In this document: in pieces, positions 25,320 to 40,300 of the stretch
Layout: every line of letters starts with the position of its first letter
How positions within the stretch are numbered: position 1 is the first letter of the stretch
Assembly (NCBI GenBank): GCA_943735955.1
Contig: OX030960.1
Span: 9,552,788-9,616,787, forward strand
Direction: 5' to 3'
Length of the DNA stretch: 64,000 nucleotides
DNA from: Piscicola geometra
Taxonomy: Eukaryota > Annelida > Clitellata > Hirudinida > Piscicolidae
Program-made: the position numbers and the translations under genes
The notes under the pieces: model-generated
Database searches by the model: none
What the model saw: only the letters and a program-made list of their open reading frames with translations
What the model was told of the DNA's origin: nothing

Positions 25320-28300
25320 ATGAAGCCCTCCCTCCTCATCGGCCTTCTCTTCTCTTCAGGTTACTTTCTTGACTTCTTGACGATCAGTTTGGCATTCTGA
25401 ATTATTTATCAATCAGATTTTTCGTTCTCTGAAATGAAAGTGAGTCATGAAATGTGTGAGCATGAAAGCAACACAAACAAACTGGAAACGGATTCTTGAT
25501 GAAAAAAGAGTTTAGACAGAGTTAGACGTATCAAAACTGTTAGAAACAAAAGTTATAATATTGAAAATAATAAATAAATAAAAATCAAGAACAAGGATAA
25601 TAATAATAATAATAACCACAAGCGGATTGCACTGCGCTAAAAATTGATAAAATGGAAAAACAAAGGAACGAGAAATAGAGCAGACGTTTGATCAAAAGAA
25701 AGCTGGAGAAACACATTTCGATTACTGCGGCAACTCTATAAGTGCATTCCTCTAGCGCTATACTTCAGTGTGAGTGAATGAATTTGCCTGCTTGGAGTGT
25801 GTCAGGGTGCAGGCCATAATGGCAGGATCTGAAGTTGATGAAATATATTTTTGATTTGTATTCTTTGATGGAACATTTGATGATGGTGATGATGATGATG
25901 ATGATGAGGATAGTGATGAAGTGAGGATGAAGAAGATGACGATGATGATGAGGTATGGTAATGTCATGAGGCATGTAGAGAAGTGAATGGATGAGTGAAG
26001 GCAAACAGACGGCGGGAGGGACTAATCGCTCAGAAACTTATGGTCGTTTGCAATCGCTGGAGAGCCATTCCATTAATTCACTCCCTAATGTCCGAACCCT
26101 TAATCCCTCATTAACAGATGTTTCGAAATAGTTTTCAACTTATATAAATGCTTTAGAGAAATGTAGTACTTAAAAATTTACGGAACGAAATTCACCAAGT
26201 TTGCGTGACTTTCAAAATCATATAACAACGAATTGAAGTTCAAACAAAAAATATGTTGGTGAAATTCCAGGCTAAAAGCTGACATTTTCTTGCGTGGACA
26301 CGCAACAACCTCCATGCCATTCCTCATGCTTCCGCCTGCAATCATTGAAATTAATACGACGTCAAAGTTTAAAAAAAAGCACAATTTTGATTTATTTGTT
26401 TTGTTTCAAGATGGAGCAAAGGTTCTCTGGGGGTTTTCCAACTTTCAGACGAGAATTTTGGTTCTTGCTCCGTTCCTGCAAGCAATCGCATATCGAGACG
26501 CGACTCAGAAATATGAAGGTATTAGTCTTGGAGATTGCTGGGATGAAGGGGGAGGGGGTTACCGGTGGTGATCGTTTCGTTTTCGTTTCGTTTCGTTTCG
26601 GTGGTGGTGATGATGATAGTGATAAGATTGAAGATCATGCTGATGAGGATGATGATGGTGATGATGATAGTGAAAAGTTGGAATATCGTGGGGATGGTAG
26701 AACAATTCTATTTTTGTGATCAACGAAACTAAAAATATTTAAAAACAGTTTAATCATGAAAAGCTCCTAAAAATGAAGCTTTGAACATGAAAGTGTGCAA
26801 AATGTGGTTTTCGAATTTGAGGGGCGTTTAATTTGAATCTTATTAACTTTTGAATATTAATTTAGTGAGAATAATTCTGTTTGCGACCCCGTTAGCGGGC
26901 GTAAAAGAGATTCCCAGAGCGATGAAAAGGCCCTTAAGCAGCTCCTAATTGCTCGTAACTCGCGCCGAATGCAGGCGCTTATAGAGCATTTACAACGCTT
27001 CCTCGCACTTTTCATCATTTGAAAAATGTGTTTTTAATGAAATATATGTTATTATTTGCTAGTTTACCTTTTAATTAATTATTTTAACATAAATTTTATA
27101 AATTGAAGAAAAAATCAACTTTATAAGCTCTTGATTAGTTTGAATATTGGAGGTATAAGGGAAGTATCACAAAATTAATTCTTCTGATTCTGAGAAATTG
27201 CGTTTCTTTCAAATATTTCTTAAAATAGCATACTTTCTTGTTTCGAAAAAGTCCGAGCATTTTTGATTGGAGGATTCTTCCTGCTGGATGGCAAGTCTTC
27301 CCAGGAATCATCTGACAACTTCCAGCTTTATCCACTCCCCTGTGACGTCACTCAGATTTCGGAGTTTTACGAGCAACGTCCAGATAATCTCTTCAAAAGT
27401 TCATTACTTTCGTGTCGTTGTTGTCAAACTCAATTGATTGTCTGCCATCTTGGTTTTTGTAGCTCACTTCCAAATATTGCATCTCAAAAAACGACATCTT
27501 CTTCAAAGCCATGACGTCTCAATCTCGGATTTTGTTTTAGACCCTATCACTTCTTTACTGCTGATAATCATCTTCGTTTGAGTTGAACCTAGATGCGAGT
27601 GAATTTACACTAAAAGTTTTTGCTTGGCATCCAATAGTTTCTAAATATGTGTACAAAAGGTAGTTTCGTGCTCTTTAACAAAATATTATTTATTTGCGTG
27701 GAAAGTGCTCGTGCAGATGATGTTTTTACACGACGATTCAAGCAAGTGACGTCCCTTTGCAGCTTCACAAGGACACATCGCCTCGTACTAAGGCCATACA
27801 TCAAAGACCTTGTTATTACAGGATTCATACAAGTCATTTATTAAGTCTAAATAGATTTAATTCATATACAACAATTTACTCGGATTCTAAAATGTCAAGG
27901 CTTCAAGAGATCTGTTCCTAAAGTTGATGAAGAGAATCGATAAATTCGTCGCTCGACGATCCGAGTGGAGAGGAAGGAACGAGATTGGTGATGACGTAGG
28001 CATTGAAACCGTTGAAAAAGTATGTTTGAAATTGTTTGATAAGTTTGAATCTGACAGGTTTATGGAATGGTGATAAGATTGCTAGTCAAACTCAATCGAT
28101 GGAGTTTTCAAAAAAGAGGATGCAAAAAATTGTTATTTGCTTTAAAGAATAAATTTTTGAAATAAAAAATTTATTAATTTAACTCAAAACATATATTGCG
28201 TTACTTTTATATTTGTTAGTTTAGAGAAATAATTGATTAGCTGAAAGCCTTCAACATCAGCACAACGGGAAACCCATTTGGCGTCATTTATGGAAAAAGT

Positions 28301-31300
28301 TGAATACTTTCGCCAGGTAGCTCCCAAATACACGAACAGATTGTTGAATACATTCTGTTAAGTATTGAAGAAAGACGTGCGTAAAGAAGGTTCTAACGGA
28401 CGTGCCAGCAGCTGAATAGTTAATAAGGCAGTAAAGGGTTTCCCTAATGACCACTAAGTTTGAACGGCTTTATATCGTCTTCCTATGACCTTGCAGAACG
28501 AAGGCATCTTTAAAAATGTAATTTGATAAATGATTAATAAAAAAATGGTCTATGAGCCTCCGTTTGAGCAACAAACGCCACAGCATCGCTCGAAAGCCAT
28601 TCATCAATCCTTAAGAAAACTCTCTAACGCAACTGGTCAGAGCTTGCTCATTCCAGCAATTAAGTTTCAACCACCTACTGAAAGGGCTCCTATGAAACTT
28701 TATATAAAAGTTTAAAAACATTTGTTTCAAGATTTTCCTTTTTATACTCTCAAAATCTCTGTTTCATGAGAATTACCACATTGTTTAAAAACCCCGCCGA
28801 ACCCTGCCCCATCTTGCCCCATCTTGCCGAACCTCAGCGTCAAACAGCGTCGAGCATCACTCCAGCAGGCAGGCCATTAGCACGACACGTCAAAAGGCGA
28901 CTTGTGATTTAAGCCTCCGTGACCACCAATCCTCCTCTCCTCCACACACGGCATAAGTCATCATCTGGAAACTTTTCCTCTTCGGTGCTTCCTTTGTGGC
29001 GTCTGCCTCTCTTTCCGCACGCCATCGCCCCATCAAGCATCGCTTCTTCGCTTTCACTTTGCATAAAAGGTATATTCCTGCATTATATTTCAGCCTTTCT
29101 ATTCACTGACAATAATTATTCATGGCCATTTTTATCCTTGTTTCTATTCACCACTTTTTGTTGTTTTTTTCTCGTTAGACTATTCTCGTTTTCTGTTTAG
29201 TTTTCCTTTTCCTTGTTCACCTTCGCCCTCCTTTTCTGTCGGCCGTCACTGAGCTTCAGAAATATGTTTTTCAACGATTACAGATGCGATAAAAACAGCA
29301 GTGAAACAAAAAGATTAAAAAATGTTTAACTATGAAAAAGTCTGAAAAAATTGATTAGATTTACCAAATAATAATGCAATCACTTAACAACAAAAATGCT
29401 GTTTAAAAGCGAAAAAAACTTTAATATATAAGTATGTAATTATATACTGATACAAAACCTTATATTTATACAAACAAACAAACAAGCAAACAAATAAACA
29501 AACAAAAAACAAACAAACGTTAACCAACATAATCGCATAAAGACACAAACAAATACAGCACACAACAACTCGAAACAATAGCAGCTTCGATCAAACAGTT
29601 TTGTTTATCAGTCGTTGCCATCGCAACCCGATGAGGTCTCATGCAGAAGGGAAGAAGGGAGCAATTAAGGGATGTCTGATGCAGCCGCCATGGAGGTTTT
29701 AGTGGCAGCAAACTCTCATCTGTCCCTCCTCCATGTGTGAGGCATAAAAACGTACAATACAATACCGTACAATACAGTACAATACAATACAGTACAATAC
29801 AGTACAATACAGTACAATACAATACAGTACAATACAGTACAATACAATACAGTACAATACAGTACAGTACAAAGACGAGTATTATTAACGAGGCGTAAAC
29901 CCGAACGAACTTCCAGACCACTCGCCTGTGATTAATGACACCAGACGGAAGCATTCAGTGGCGTTCGATGCTCCAGTAAGCAATGCAAAAAGACATTACG
30001 GACCGACTTTTCGCTTTATTTAGTCCATTTTGTCCAATCATTTCAAACAATTGCATTCTTAGCGTAGTTTCATTTTATTGATTGATGAGATTGGTAGCGA
30101 CTACAGCAACATCTAATAAACGGACAAACGCTTTCTCTCATTTTGAGCAGTCCCATGCAGTTGTTTGCTGCTTCGTGACGGATGTTAATTGACTCGAAGA
30201 ACATTTTTAATGAAAAAAATGGTTTCAGCATGGTAACAGTTCGGGAGGGTGGGGAGTGCTATACGGTGACCCATTGTATGGTGACAATGAGAGCCGATAA
30301 TTTAGACAAACCTCACAAAAAAACTTCACATTGCAACCAAGGAGAGCATCCCGTTGATTGTGTGCAGTGTTTCGTAGGCAGTAGAAGGCAATGTCAGAAG
30401 AGGATGAAGTTCTAGGACTATAAAACCAATGCGTAATCAAGTTACGCGAGAAAAAGTGGCGAATTGTGAAGATTGGCTTTGAGTGCTTGAGTGCTTGAGT
30501 GGTTGCGAGTGGTGGTGAGTGGTTGTGAGTGGTTGTGAGTGGTGGTGAGTGGTTGTGAGTGGTTGTGAGTGGTGGTGAGTGGTGGTGGGTGGTTGTGAGT
30601 GGTTGTGAGTGGTGGTGGGTGGTTGCTAATGGTGGTGAGTGGTGGTTAGTTATTTTGGGCAGAAGATGATCAGATTGAAAGTGAAAACAGTGGTGTGATG
30701 ATAGAAAATGAAAAAAGAAACTATTGGAACAAAATTTAAACGGGATTTGTAGAAATACATTCATAAATGTACTTTCAAACCGAAGATACACTGACAAGTT
30801 CTAGTACATTAAATATTTTAGGTGTTTTATTCACCAAGAAAATTTAGTTCTATTAATCAAAATATATGATTTATTAAAAATTCTTCATAAATCATTTTCA
30901 CAAAATAATTTTTATTGAGTAAAAAACCATCACGAAAGAATCCGTTTGTGCAGTCACGCAAGCGTTGTCCGAACCGCACAATTCACATTCAATACGTCGG
31001 ACTTGATTGACGAATTCAAACGTTAATTATCAGAGAATATGCCTAATGACGGTTAAAAAAATAATTGTGAAGATGATTTGAAAGTAAATAATCTATTTTT
31101 GGTAAACTTTTTTATTCTACTTTTGTAGAGACGAACATTGATTGGGAATCATTGACATCCACTAGGTCCTACCAGAGTTCCTCACACTGCCTTGTTCGTA
31201 TTACTGCCTATTTAGTGCTGAATTGCTCTCACGTGTTTCCGCCGTACTGTTCAATTTTATTTTTTTATAAATCCGTTTTATATAAACCGCATGAATAAAC

Positions 31301-34300
31301 GATGGTGTTTTTAAGAACCCTTCAGCAAGTCCATCGAGGCTTGACGGGATGTTACCCGCTCACCACTCGCTCAAGCAGACATCATTCACCATTTAAGACC
31401 GCTTTCACGCGCCTTTTATCTTTTCTTTGTGAATAATTAATTGATTGTGTGCTTACTTACTGGATCCATGTGGATATGCAACTCAATTATTCGGATGCTG
31501 ATTTATTCAGAAGCCACAAAATGTTTATCGAAATATAAATGGGAACGAATGGCCGAGTCTGTAGCGGCTCTTGGCTTGACGAAGGGTGGATGGTCCTAGC
31601 TTCGAGTGCATGGCATCCTCAAGTGGCCACAGGTGCGAATGGAGTTTTGCAGCTCACGTGGTCTTGAAGCTTGTCCTGGTTAGACGCCACTAAAATAATG
31701 CTCTTTATTATCATTACTATTGTTATATTGTATTGTTATTATTATTTTTATCATTATTATTATAATTATATTAGTATAGAGATGTTTGTTTCTAGAAAGG
31801 ATGATGACCAATGATGACGACTCTGATTCATAATCAGTCTCTCAGATCTTACAGCAAAACAGAGCTTGCAATCGTCACCTTGGTCAAACGATCTTTCCAC
31901 TTTTAACTTCAACTGTTTGCAACAACAAAAAATGGTTCTTAAAAATCTATTTTTTAAATGTGAAAATTACTTTAGCTCGTAAAAAGAATGCAAAATGAAT
32001 TAATGGAAAAGAGGGTTGCACAGGCTCAAGCTTTTGAAATCATTCAAGCGAAACGATTATTTTTCACTTAACCCTTTTTACATTCACGAGATTTTAAACG
32101 ATGGTTGTTGGAGTTTTATCGACCTTTAAAAGAGCTTTGAGATGCTCTTTTCTGCCCCAAGATCACCCTGGCATGCTCAAATAGTTCAATTCACTTTTAA
32201 CAGTTTCAATGAAATAAAACCCGATTATTTTGAACATGGCGTAAACCCGAACGAGCCTCAAGAACCTTCACGAAAAATTGAATGAATATAACTTTGTAAG
32301 TGTAAGGTCTCGAAAAGCTATAAAACTTCTTTTGAAAACTTTTTTTGGACTTCTTATCGCCGATTGTTGAACGACAAGAAGAACATAAGTTGTCTATTTA
32401 AATTAATCCGAAAACTCGATGTCAAAATAAGCATGAAAAAGATAATGGACAAAATGGGCCGAAAGAGATGATTAATTTTAGAACGTGAGATTGGAAAGTA
32501 ATGAAATGAAAGTTTAATCGTTGTTATTCGGCGAAGCGTAGCAGCTCCACTGCAGCGGACATTATTTAGTTGCCTGCCTCCATCGTCGAATATTAAGTTT
32601 CTTTCTTCACTTCTTCACTTTTTAACATTTTTCTTCCCATGCGATAAACATTTTTTACGAAAAATTTATTTATTGTTTTATTTTAAATTCAAAATTTTCT
32701 TAAATTTCTAAAGCTCAAGATCCCTAACTATTGTTTTCAAAGAAAACAATTATTTTCAACTTCTTATTTCTGAACCACTGCTTCTCTTCGGCGTTTTGCA
32801 ATTCTTCACAGCTGCAATTAATTCGCCGAACAAAGTGAAGACTTGAAAGTACGTGATGCTTCATCTCTCTTCCACCGAGTTCTCACTTTTTATGGCTCTG
32901 CTATTCCTGGACCCTGCATGCCATCGGAGTCAGTCGAGGAAACCTCGCTCAAATTCGATCATTTCAGTGATTTAAACTGCTTCTTATGCGGTGATCTAAA
33001 CTGTGAACACTGATAAGAAAGGAGTGATGTGATGTGAAATACTACATTTTATATTTTGCACAAATTACTTTGAATATCACAGGCATCAAAACAACAAACT
33101 TTAGCGCCTTCTATGGAGCCTGGTGAGAATGAAATGTTGCACAGACTCATTAAGCAGCGAGTTCCACCATTGTGAAGTGCTACAGGAGATCTATTTGAGA
33201 ATACGCGTGCCATAAACCACGATGTCTATTTCTCGTTGAGGACTTTCTAAGTGTGAAGTAGCAAGGAACGAGGGTAAGAACTGATGATGCAGATGGATTC
33301 TGAGAGGATGAGAGGCAGGGGAGAGAAGGAGAGGCAGAAGAGAGGATGAGAGGCAGGGGAGAGGAGGAGAGGCAGGGGAGAGGATGAGAGGCAGGAGAGA
33401 GGAGGAGAGGCAGGGGAGAGGAGAGGCAGGGGAGAGGATGAGAAGCAGGGGAGAGGAGGAGAGGCAGGGGAGAGGAGGAGAGGCAGGAGAGAGGAGGAGA
33501 GGCAGGGGAGAGGAGGAGAGGCAGGGGAGAGGAGGAGAGGCAGGGGAGAGGAGGAGAGGCAGGGGAGAGGAGGAGAGGCAGGGGAGAGGAGGAGAGGAGG
33601 AGAGGCAGGGGAGAGGATGAGAGGCAGGGGAGAGGAGGAGAGGCAGGGGAGAGGAGGAGAGGCAGGGGAGAGGATGAGAGGCAGGGGAGAGGAGGAGAGG
33701 CAGGGAAGAGGAGGAGAGGCAGGGGAGAGGATGAGAGGCAGGGGAGAGGAGGAGAGGCAGGGGAGAGGATGAGAGGCAGGGGAGAGGAGGAGAGGCAGGG
33801 GAGAGGATGAGAGGCAGGGGAGAGGAGGAAAGGCAGGGGAGAGGAGGAGAGGCAGGGGAGAGGAGGAGAGGCAGGGGAGAGGAGGAGAGGCAGGGGAGAG
33901 GAGGAGAGGCAGGGGAGAGGAGGAGAGACAGGGGAGAGGATGAGAGGCAGGGGAGAGGAGGAGAGGCAGGGGAGAGGAGGAGAGGCAGGGGAGAGGAGGA
34001 GAGGCAGGGGAGAGGAGGAGAGGCAGGGGAGAGGATGAGAGGCAGGGGAGAGGAGGAGAGGCAGGGGAGAGGAGGAGAGGCAGGGGAGAGGAGGAGAGGC
34101 AGGGGAGAGGAGGAGAGGCAGGGGAGAGGAGGAGAGGCAGGGGAGAGGAGGAGAGGCAGGGGAGAGGAGGAGAGGCAGGGGAGAGGAGGAGAGGCAGGGG
34201 AGAGGAGGAGAGGCAGGGGAGAGGAGGAGAGGCAGGGGAGAGGAGGAGAGGCAGGGGAGAGGAGGAGAGGCAGGGGAGAGGAGGAGAGGCAGGAGAGAGG

Positions 34301-37300
34301 AGGAGAGGCAGGGGAGAGGAGGAGAGGCAGGGGAGAGGAGGAGAGGCAGGGGAGAGGAGGAGAGGCAGGGGAGAGGAGGAGAGGCAGGGGAGAGGAGGAG
34401 AGGCAGGGGAGAGGAGGAGAGGCAGGGGAGAGGAGGAGAGGCAGGGGAGAGGAGGAGAGGCAGGGGAGAGGAGGAGAGGCAGGGGAGAGGAGGAGAGGCA
34501 GGGGAGAGGAGGAGAGGCAGGGGAGAGGAGGAGAGGCAGGGGAGAGGAGGAGAGGCAGGGGAGAGGAGGAGAGGCAGGGGAGAGGATGAGAGGCAGGGGA
34601 GAGGAGGAGAGGCAGGGGAGAGGAGGAGAGGCAGGGGAGAGGAGGAGAGGCAGGGGAGAGGAGGAGAGGCAGGGTAGAGGAGGAGAGGCAGAGGAGAGGA
34701 GGAGAGGCAGGGGAGAGGATGAGAGGCAGGGGAGTGGAGGAGAGGCAGGGGAGAGGAGGAGAGGCAGGGGAGAGGAGGAGAGGCAGGGGAGAGGAGGAGA
34801 GGCAGGGGAGAGGAGGAGAGGCAGGGGAGAGGAGGAGAGGCAGGGGAGAGGAGGAGAGGCAGGGGAGAGGAGGAGAGGCAGGGGAGAGGAGGAGAGGCAG
34901 GAGAGAGGAGGAGAGGCAGGGGAGAGGAGGAGAGGCAGGGGAGAGGAGGAGAGGCAGGGGAGAGGAGGAGAGGCAGGGGAGAGGAGGAGAGGCAGGGGAG
35001 AGGAGGAGAGGCAGGGGAGAGGAGGAGAGGCAGGGGAGAGGAGGAGAGGCAGGGGAGAGGAGGAGAGGCAGGGGAGAGGAGGAGAGGCAGGGGAGAGGAG
35101 GAGAGGCAGGGGAGAGGAGGAGAGGCAGGGGAGAGGAGGAGAGGCAGGGGAGAGGAGGAGAGGCAGGGGAGAGGAGGAGAGGCAGGGGAGAGGAGGAGAG
35201 GCAGGGGAGAGGAGGAGAGGCAGGGGAGAGGAGGAGAGGCAGGGGAGAGGAGGAGAGGCAGGAGAGAGGAGGAGAGGCAGGGGAGAGGAGGAGAGGCAGG
35301 GGAGAGGATGAGAGGCAGGGGAGAGGATGAGAGGCAGGGGAGAGGATGAGAGGCAGGGGAGAGGAGGAGAGGCAGGGGAGAGGAGGAAAGGCAGGGGAGA
35401 GGAGGAGAGGCAGGGGAGAGGAGGAAAGGCAGGGGAGAGGAGGAGAGGCAAGGGGATGAACTCTCGCGTTGCAAAGGAAACTTGAAGCGCAAGAGTCGTA
35501 ATGAAGAAGCATTAAATTTTAACGACGTCAAATTGAATGGGGCACTATGAGAGAACACGTGATGCTTAAGTGTCTCCCTCCTTCTTTACGCGCCCCAGCT
35601 GGGAAAACCCATGAAACGGAACTGTTTCATGGTTGTGGAATGTGGTTGTCAGACAAGATCAAGGAAGTGAAAACGGACCTTTTGGAATTCATTTTTATTG
35701 CAAATATTTTTTCTTGCAGTTCCATAAATAATTAATTAAGAAAGACATGCAACTTTGATAACTGTAATCGATTGTTGGTAAGCAAGTTAGGAAACAGCTA
35801 CAGTGAAAGATGCACGAAGTTGAATGGAAAAGATTCAGGGAAACTCCCACGACTGAACAAGCGGCTCAGAAAGAAATATGTCTCGATTTCAAACGTGCAA
35901 ACGAAGAAACGAAGAAACAATAGCGTATCAAGCCTTTGTTAAACTAGAGTGATTTGCAAGATCGAGTGGTGATTTAAGCGGTGGAGGCTGAAGGTGAAAA
36001 GCCCGAAAGACTTTCAATTTGGAAAGTTAATTGACGACATGAGATAGTGGCAGGGAAGGATGGAGACTACAAGGAAGTAACGCTTGTGTCGTTAATGCAC
36101 TGCTATCGATTAGTGTTGGCAGCTTTTAGATTCAAAACTTAACTTGAAAATATTAAAAACCTTGGCATGAGATCTTTTAGAGACTGTTCAAATGCAACTT
36201 TTAATGGCGTTCATTGCATCATTTTCGCAAGGATTCCTAACAGTTGTAGCAAGTGGCACGTAAGTCACGCGGGCGTCAATTGATTTAGAGTCTCTAGCAA
36301 CTTTGAAAGAAAGTAACTTGGAAACTGTCTAGACATCTTTTTTAACTCTCACCCTGAGCACCATTCATCCATCGGCAGCACCATCATTTATGATGTTGCA
36401 TTCACACCAAACTTTTCCAAGCACGACCCTGCTTCTTTATTCACTTTTTCCTTTTGAAGCATAATAGTGTGCTTTGATTTGGATTGATAAAAAAATGATT
36501 TAAAGAATAGATAAACAAAGAAAAAAAATGATTTAAAGAATAGATAAACAAAGAAAAAAAATAATATTTGAATTAATTGTTGGAAAAAAAATTATAAGTT
36601 GAAAAGTATAAATTACGGGAGAAAACGCGATAAATTGGCGTGAATGGAGAGATTAAAAGCATTATTGAAAAGAAGGTTAATGGTTGGTGAGCCCTGGAGA
36701 AGCTAAGACTTGGAAGACATTCAATACGGACCAATCGAGAGAAGCCCGAAGATCAAACTCTTGTTTCAATGCTCTCAATAAAAAAATAAGATAAATACTT
36801 GAGTTTGACTTGCTTGGTCTGTGCTTGATTGCTTCCTTGAATGAGTATCATGTCAAATTAAGAACTAATTGGATTATTATCTTGTTTAATTAATACCTAA
36901 TTGAATCATTATCTAGTTAACTTAGGACAAGATTAATTGATCCATCACTTAACTCAATTACAGAAAGTGGCTTTAGCACTGTGGCTTTAAAAATAGAATT
37001 TAAAATTAATGAAACTACGTTAACCTATTAACTTAATAACGGTCAGCTCAAAGTTAGAAGAGCCTAATCTTGATTGACTTGCAGCTTAAACCCGAAAGTG
37101 GATTCAAAATATAAAGAGCATGAAGTGTGCCTTCAAGGTTTTAAACTTTGACGGAGTGTTTGTCAATAGAACATGAAAAGTTTAAACTTTATTTTTCACC
37201 TTTGAAACATAAATGCCTTCTAGAAAGGAATTTTAGCAATAAATATTTCTAAGTTGAAGCAAAGGTTTTAAAAGAACAGAAATAGAGAACGGCTAACTGC

Positions 37301-40300
37301 GCAGAATCTTGACGCAGGGGATTCAGTTAGGGGAAGGAGAGTGTTTAATGAGGGGCAGTCACGCCACTCTAACGGCCACCGCCACACTTGGAAAGTCAGT
37401 TAAGGATCCGACTTGAAACTATGAAACTTTTCACAAAAGTATTTATTTTCCGATACAATTCTCATTTAATTCGGTCCGTTCTCTCTCTCATAATGGAAAC
37501 AAATGCTCACAACTTGTCTTTTTGGGGCATAAAGTCCCTTTGAGCTTTGAACAAGGTAGAGAATAGATCTGAATGTTTGGAAAGTTTTACTGCTTTTTCT
37601 GTGCTTTAAATAATTCAAAGACTGATTATACCTGAATGGAATACTCAATTTAGGAGGATATCAAACAATTCCGTAGGCTTAAAAAGACAATAAATAGACT
37701 ATAAATTGTGTTTAAAAAGACTTTAAACGATCAAAAAGCACATTCGAAGTAATTATCAGATGGTTTTGTTGAAAAGACGGACTTAATGCTTCGTGAAGGC
37801 TCAGAATTGAGTCTTCAACGCTAATGAGTTAAGAGTTTAGACACGAAAAATCTAATTTTTATTTATTTATTAAATATTTTTCCAGAAAATGAAAATGAGC
37901 ACATTACTTTTATTTAAACGTTTTCTTCTTCCATTTTTTAAACACGAAAAAAAATTAAAGAATCATAAACTTCACATTCTAAACCCCTCATTTGACCCAT
38001 TCATCAACCCTCTAACAACTTTCCCTCTCAATCACCATCATCTGTGAATAATACAAACCATAAAAAAAACTTTAAAAAACTTCCCTCTTTCCAACCTCCC
38101 AGTTTTACACTCATCGGTGACTGGGCGAGCGTTGACCGATGAAGAGCGACTGCTCAGGACGTTGTTCGTCGACTCTGGCTACAACCCCAGTGCCAGACCG
38201 GTGCTCGACTCGACCAAGTCGGTCCAGGTGACGGTGCAGCTGTCCTTGCTGCAGATCCAAGAGCTGGTGAGTGGAGGGTGGGCAGGTATGGTGGAAATGA
38301 TTGAAGATGAAGGTGAAGTGATAATATAATATTTTTATTTAAACTTTTGAAATAATTCTTTCAACTCGCTTCCTTTTTACTTGGCGCTTGAAGATCTTTT
38401 TAAGTGTGGACTCTTTCAGTTGCGCAAGTGCCTCTTTATTCGAAAATTGCTTTGATTTGCACTCTTTAAGCATGATTTTCAGAAAATATGTTTTAATGAA
38501 AAAAGTAATATTTAAAAATAGAAACAGCGTTAAATTGTTCACTAAGCTGTATAAAATATAGTTTTTATTTTGGTTTATTAGCTGATAAGTAGTATCCCAC
38601 AGAATGTATAAACTCTTTTCTTTTCAAACACACTAACTAATCTGATGACGTATTGAATAAATTGCGATCATTTTTTAGCATTTCTTAAAATACATCTCGC
38701 CTCCCCTCGCCTGCTTGCTTCTTCATCGACTTCAATCAATGGTTATATAAATTAGAGGTCACCCTGGTGTTTTCAGCTCGCTTCGAACGCTGCAAGATCG
38801 TAAGCCAAATTACTTTTCCTCCCGTTGCATTCAGCTTCGGCCATCTTCTTAATTAAGTATTCATCCATCCATCCTTGATTATCGTCTTTTCAGCTCATCC
38901 TCCTGTTCTCCCTCCCTTCCCCCCTCCCGTCCCCCCTCCCTTCCTCATCCACGCAAATCACTCACATTGTCCACATTCCTTGGAGCTTCTTAATCAATCT
39001 CTTTTAATTTTCAAAGAAGCATTTCATTTGTTTTGATTTTTCTGCTTCAACACCGAATAAACTTGACGTTTATTTGTTTAATCCACGCCTAGTATAATCA
39101 CAAGAGTCCTTTAAAAGAATTTCCCAAAAGGTTTTATATTTAAAAAGAACCAATTATCTTCATGATGCACGATTCGCCTTGTTGATTTGTGGAGCAAAAA
39201 TCATAAGTTGCAAAACTCAACTTCACTTGGCGTTTTGGCGCTGAAGCGATGCATCTGAGACGTGTTCCACAATGGCTTCATCTGCGATCTAGTGCACGTC
39301 AAGCTGCAGCATTGCGATGATGCATGTGTAATGGCGAGGTGTTGCGAGGAGAGTGTTGTGACAGATAACAAGCGAGCGTTGTAAAGTCCATTGTTTTCAA
39401 GGCAAACAAGAGAACGCAGGCAATTGAGATTGCTTCCCCCAGGGAGTTGTTCAACGGACAATGACATTCCTCGGGGAGCTCTGGAAATGCATTGAGAGTT
39501 TTATTTTTTGAATCAAGTCTGGATTAAGCTCTTTGAAAAGTCGAGGCAGATAAGTTAGGTCTCTAGAGTCCATCGCTCCCTTCCTCGTGCTACGGGAAGG
39601 CAACTCGCAAAGTTATTTTTAACAAATTAAAAAAGCTCTATTGATGCCTTATTTATTATTTTCAAAAAATATATAAATAAATAATTGAACTATGTTTCAT
39701 TTGTTCACTGCCTTTTTTTAGCATTTTTAGATTTACAGAATTTGTTAAATGAATTGCTGCAGATTTTAATAGTTAATTTGAATGCTCTCTCCCTCTCCAA
39801 AGGGCTTTCATCTTCCAAACCACCTCATAATTGTATTTAGGCGTGTAGAAACAGAAATAAAACTTGTTAAAAATCAATGGAAGTGATTGTCGCCTCCCTA
39901 GGCGTTCACATTCCTGTACTGAGTGATCACAAGCAAAAAACGCGCGAAATAATCAAATTATTTATAAGAAAACAAATTCTGCGGAAAAGCAAAATTAATA
40001 TTTTCCGAGGTTCATAATGGTTCGTGTAGGTGCAAGACTAAAAGGTTCTCTGTTGAGAGTGATTTTTGAAGCTGCAAGATAATCTTATAGATCAGATTTT
40101 TATTCTTTATTCCACAAAGAATAACATTATAAAAATATATTTTGAGGTTCCGATTTTTATGCACTGGTAAGTTTCAGGCAGTATTAAAGGGCATACATTG
40201 TGTTTTCTCGCTTTCAACGAATGCATAAACCAACATATTGTTATCGAAAAACAGTTGTTAGATTTTTCACACATAAATGATCACTAATTTATCTTTTCAA

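Noticed and set aside
26294..26719. 141-codon ORF with an acidic C terminus
   Set aside because: The C terminus is a GAT repeat; the rest overlaps another ORF and has no recognisable domain or splice context.
28919..29200. Alternative first exon of the Cys-loop receptor ending near 29068
   Set aside because: It has a compatible phase at a possible donor, but its N terminus is not signal-like, whereas 25320-25359 encodes a clean hydrophobic leader in the right phase.
31540..31620. Functional tRNA gene
   Set aside because: A- and B-box-like motifs are present, but the acceptor stem and a proper cloverleaf are not visible; a SINE head fits better.
33180..35558. Minus-strand ORFs of 734-792 codons and plus-strand ORFs of up to 260 codons
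   Set aside because: They follow the 19-bp array in all frames; a unit without stops and not a multiple of three opens every frame. The flanks carry no coding signal.
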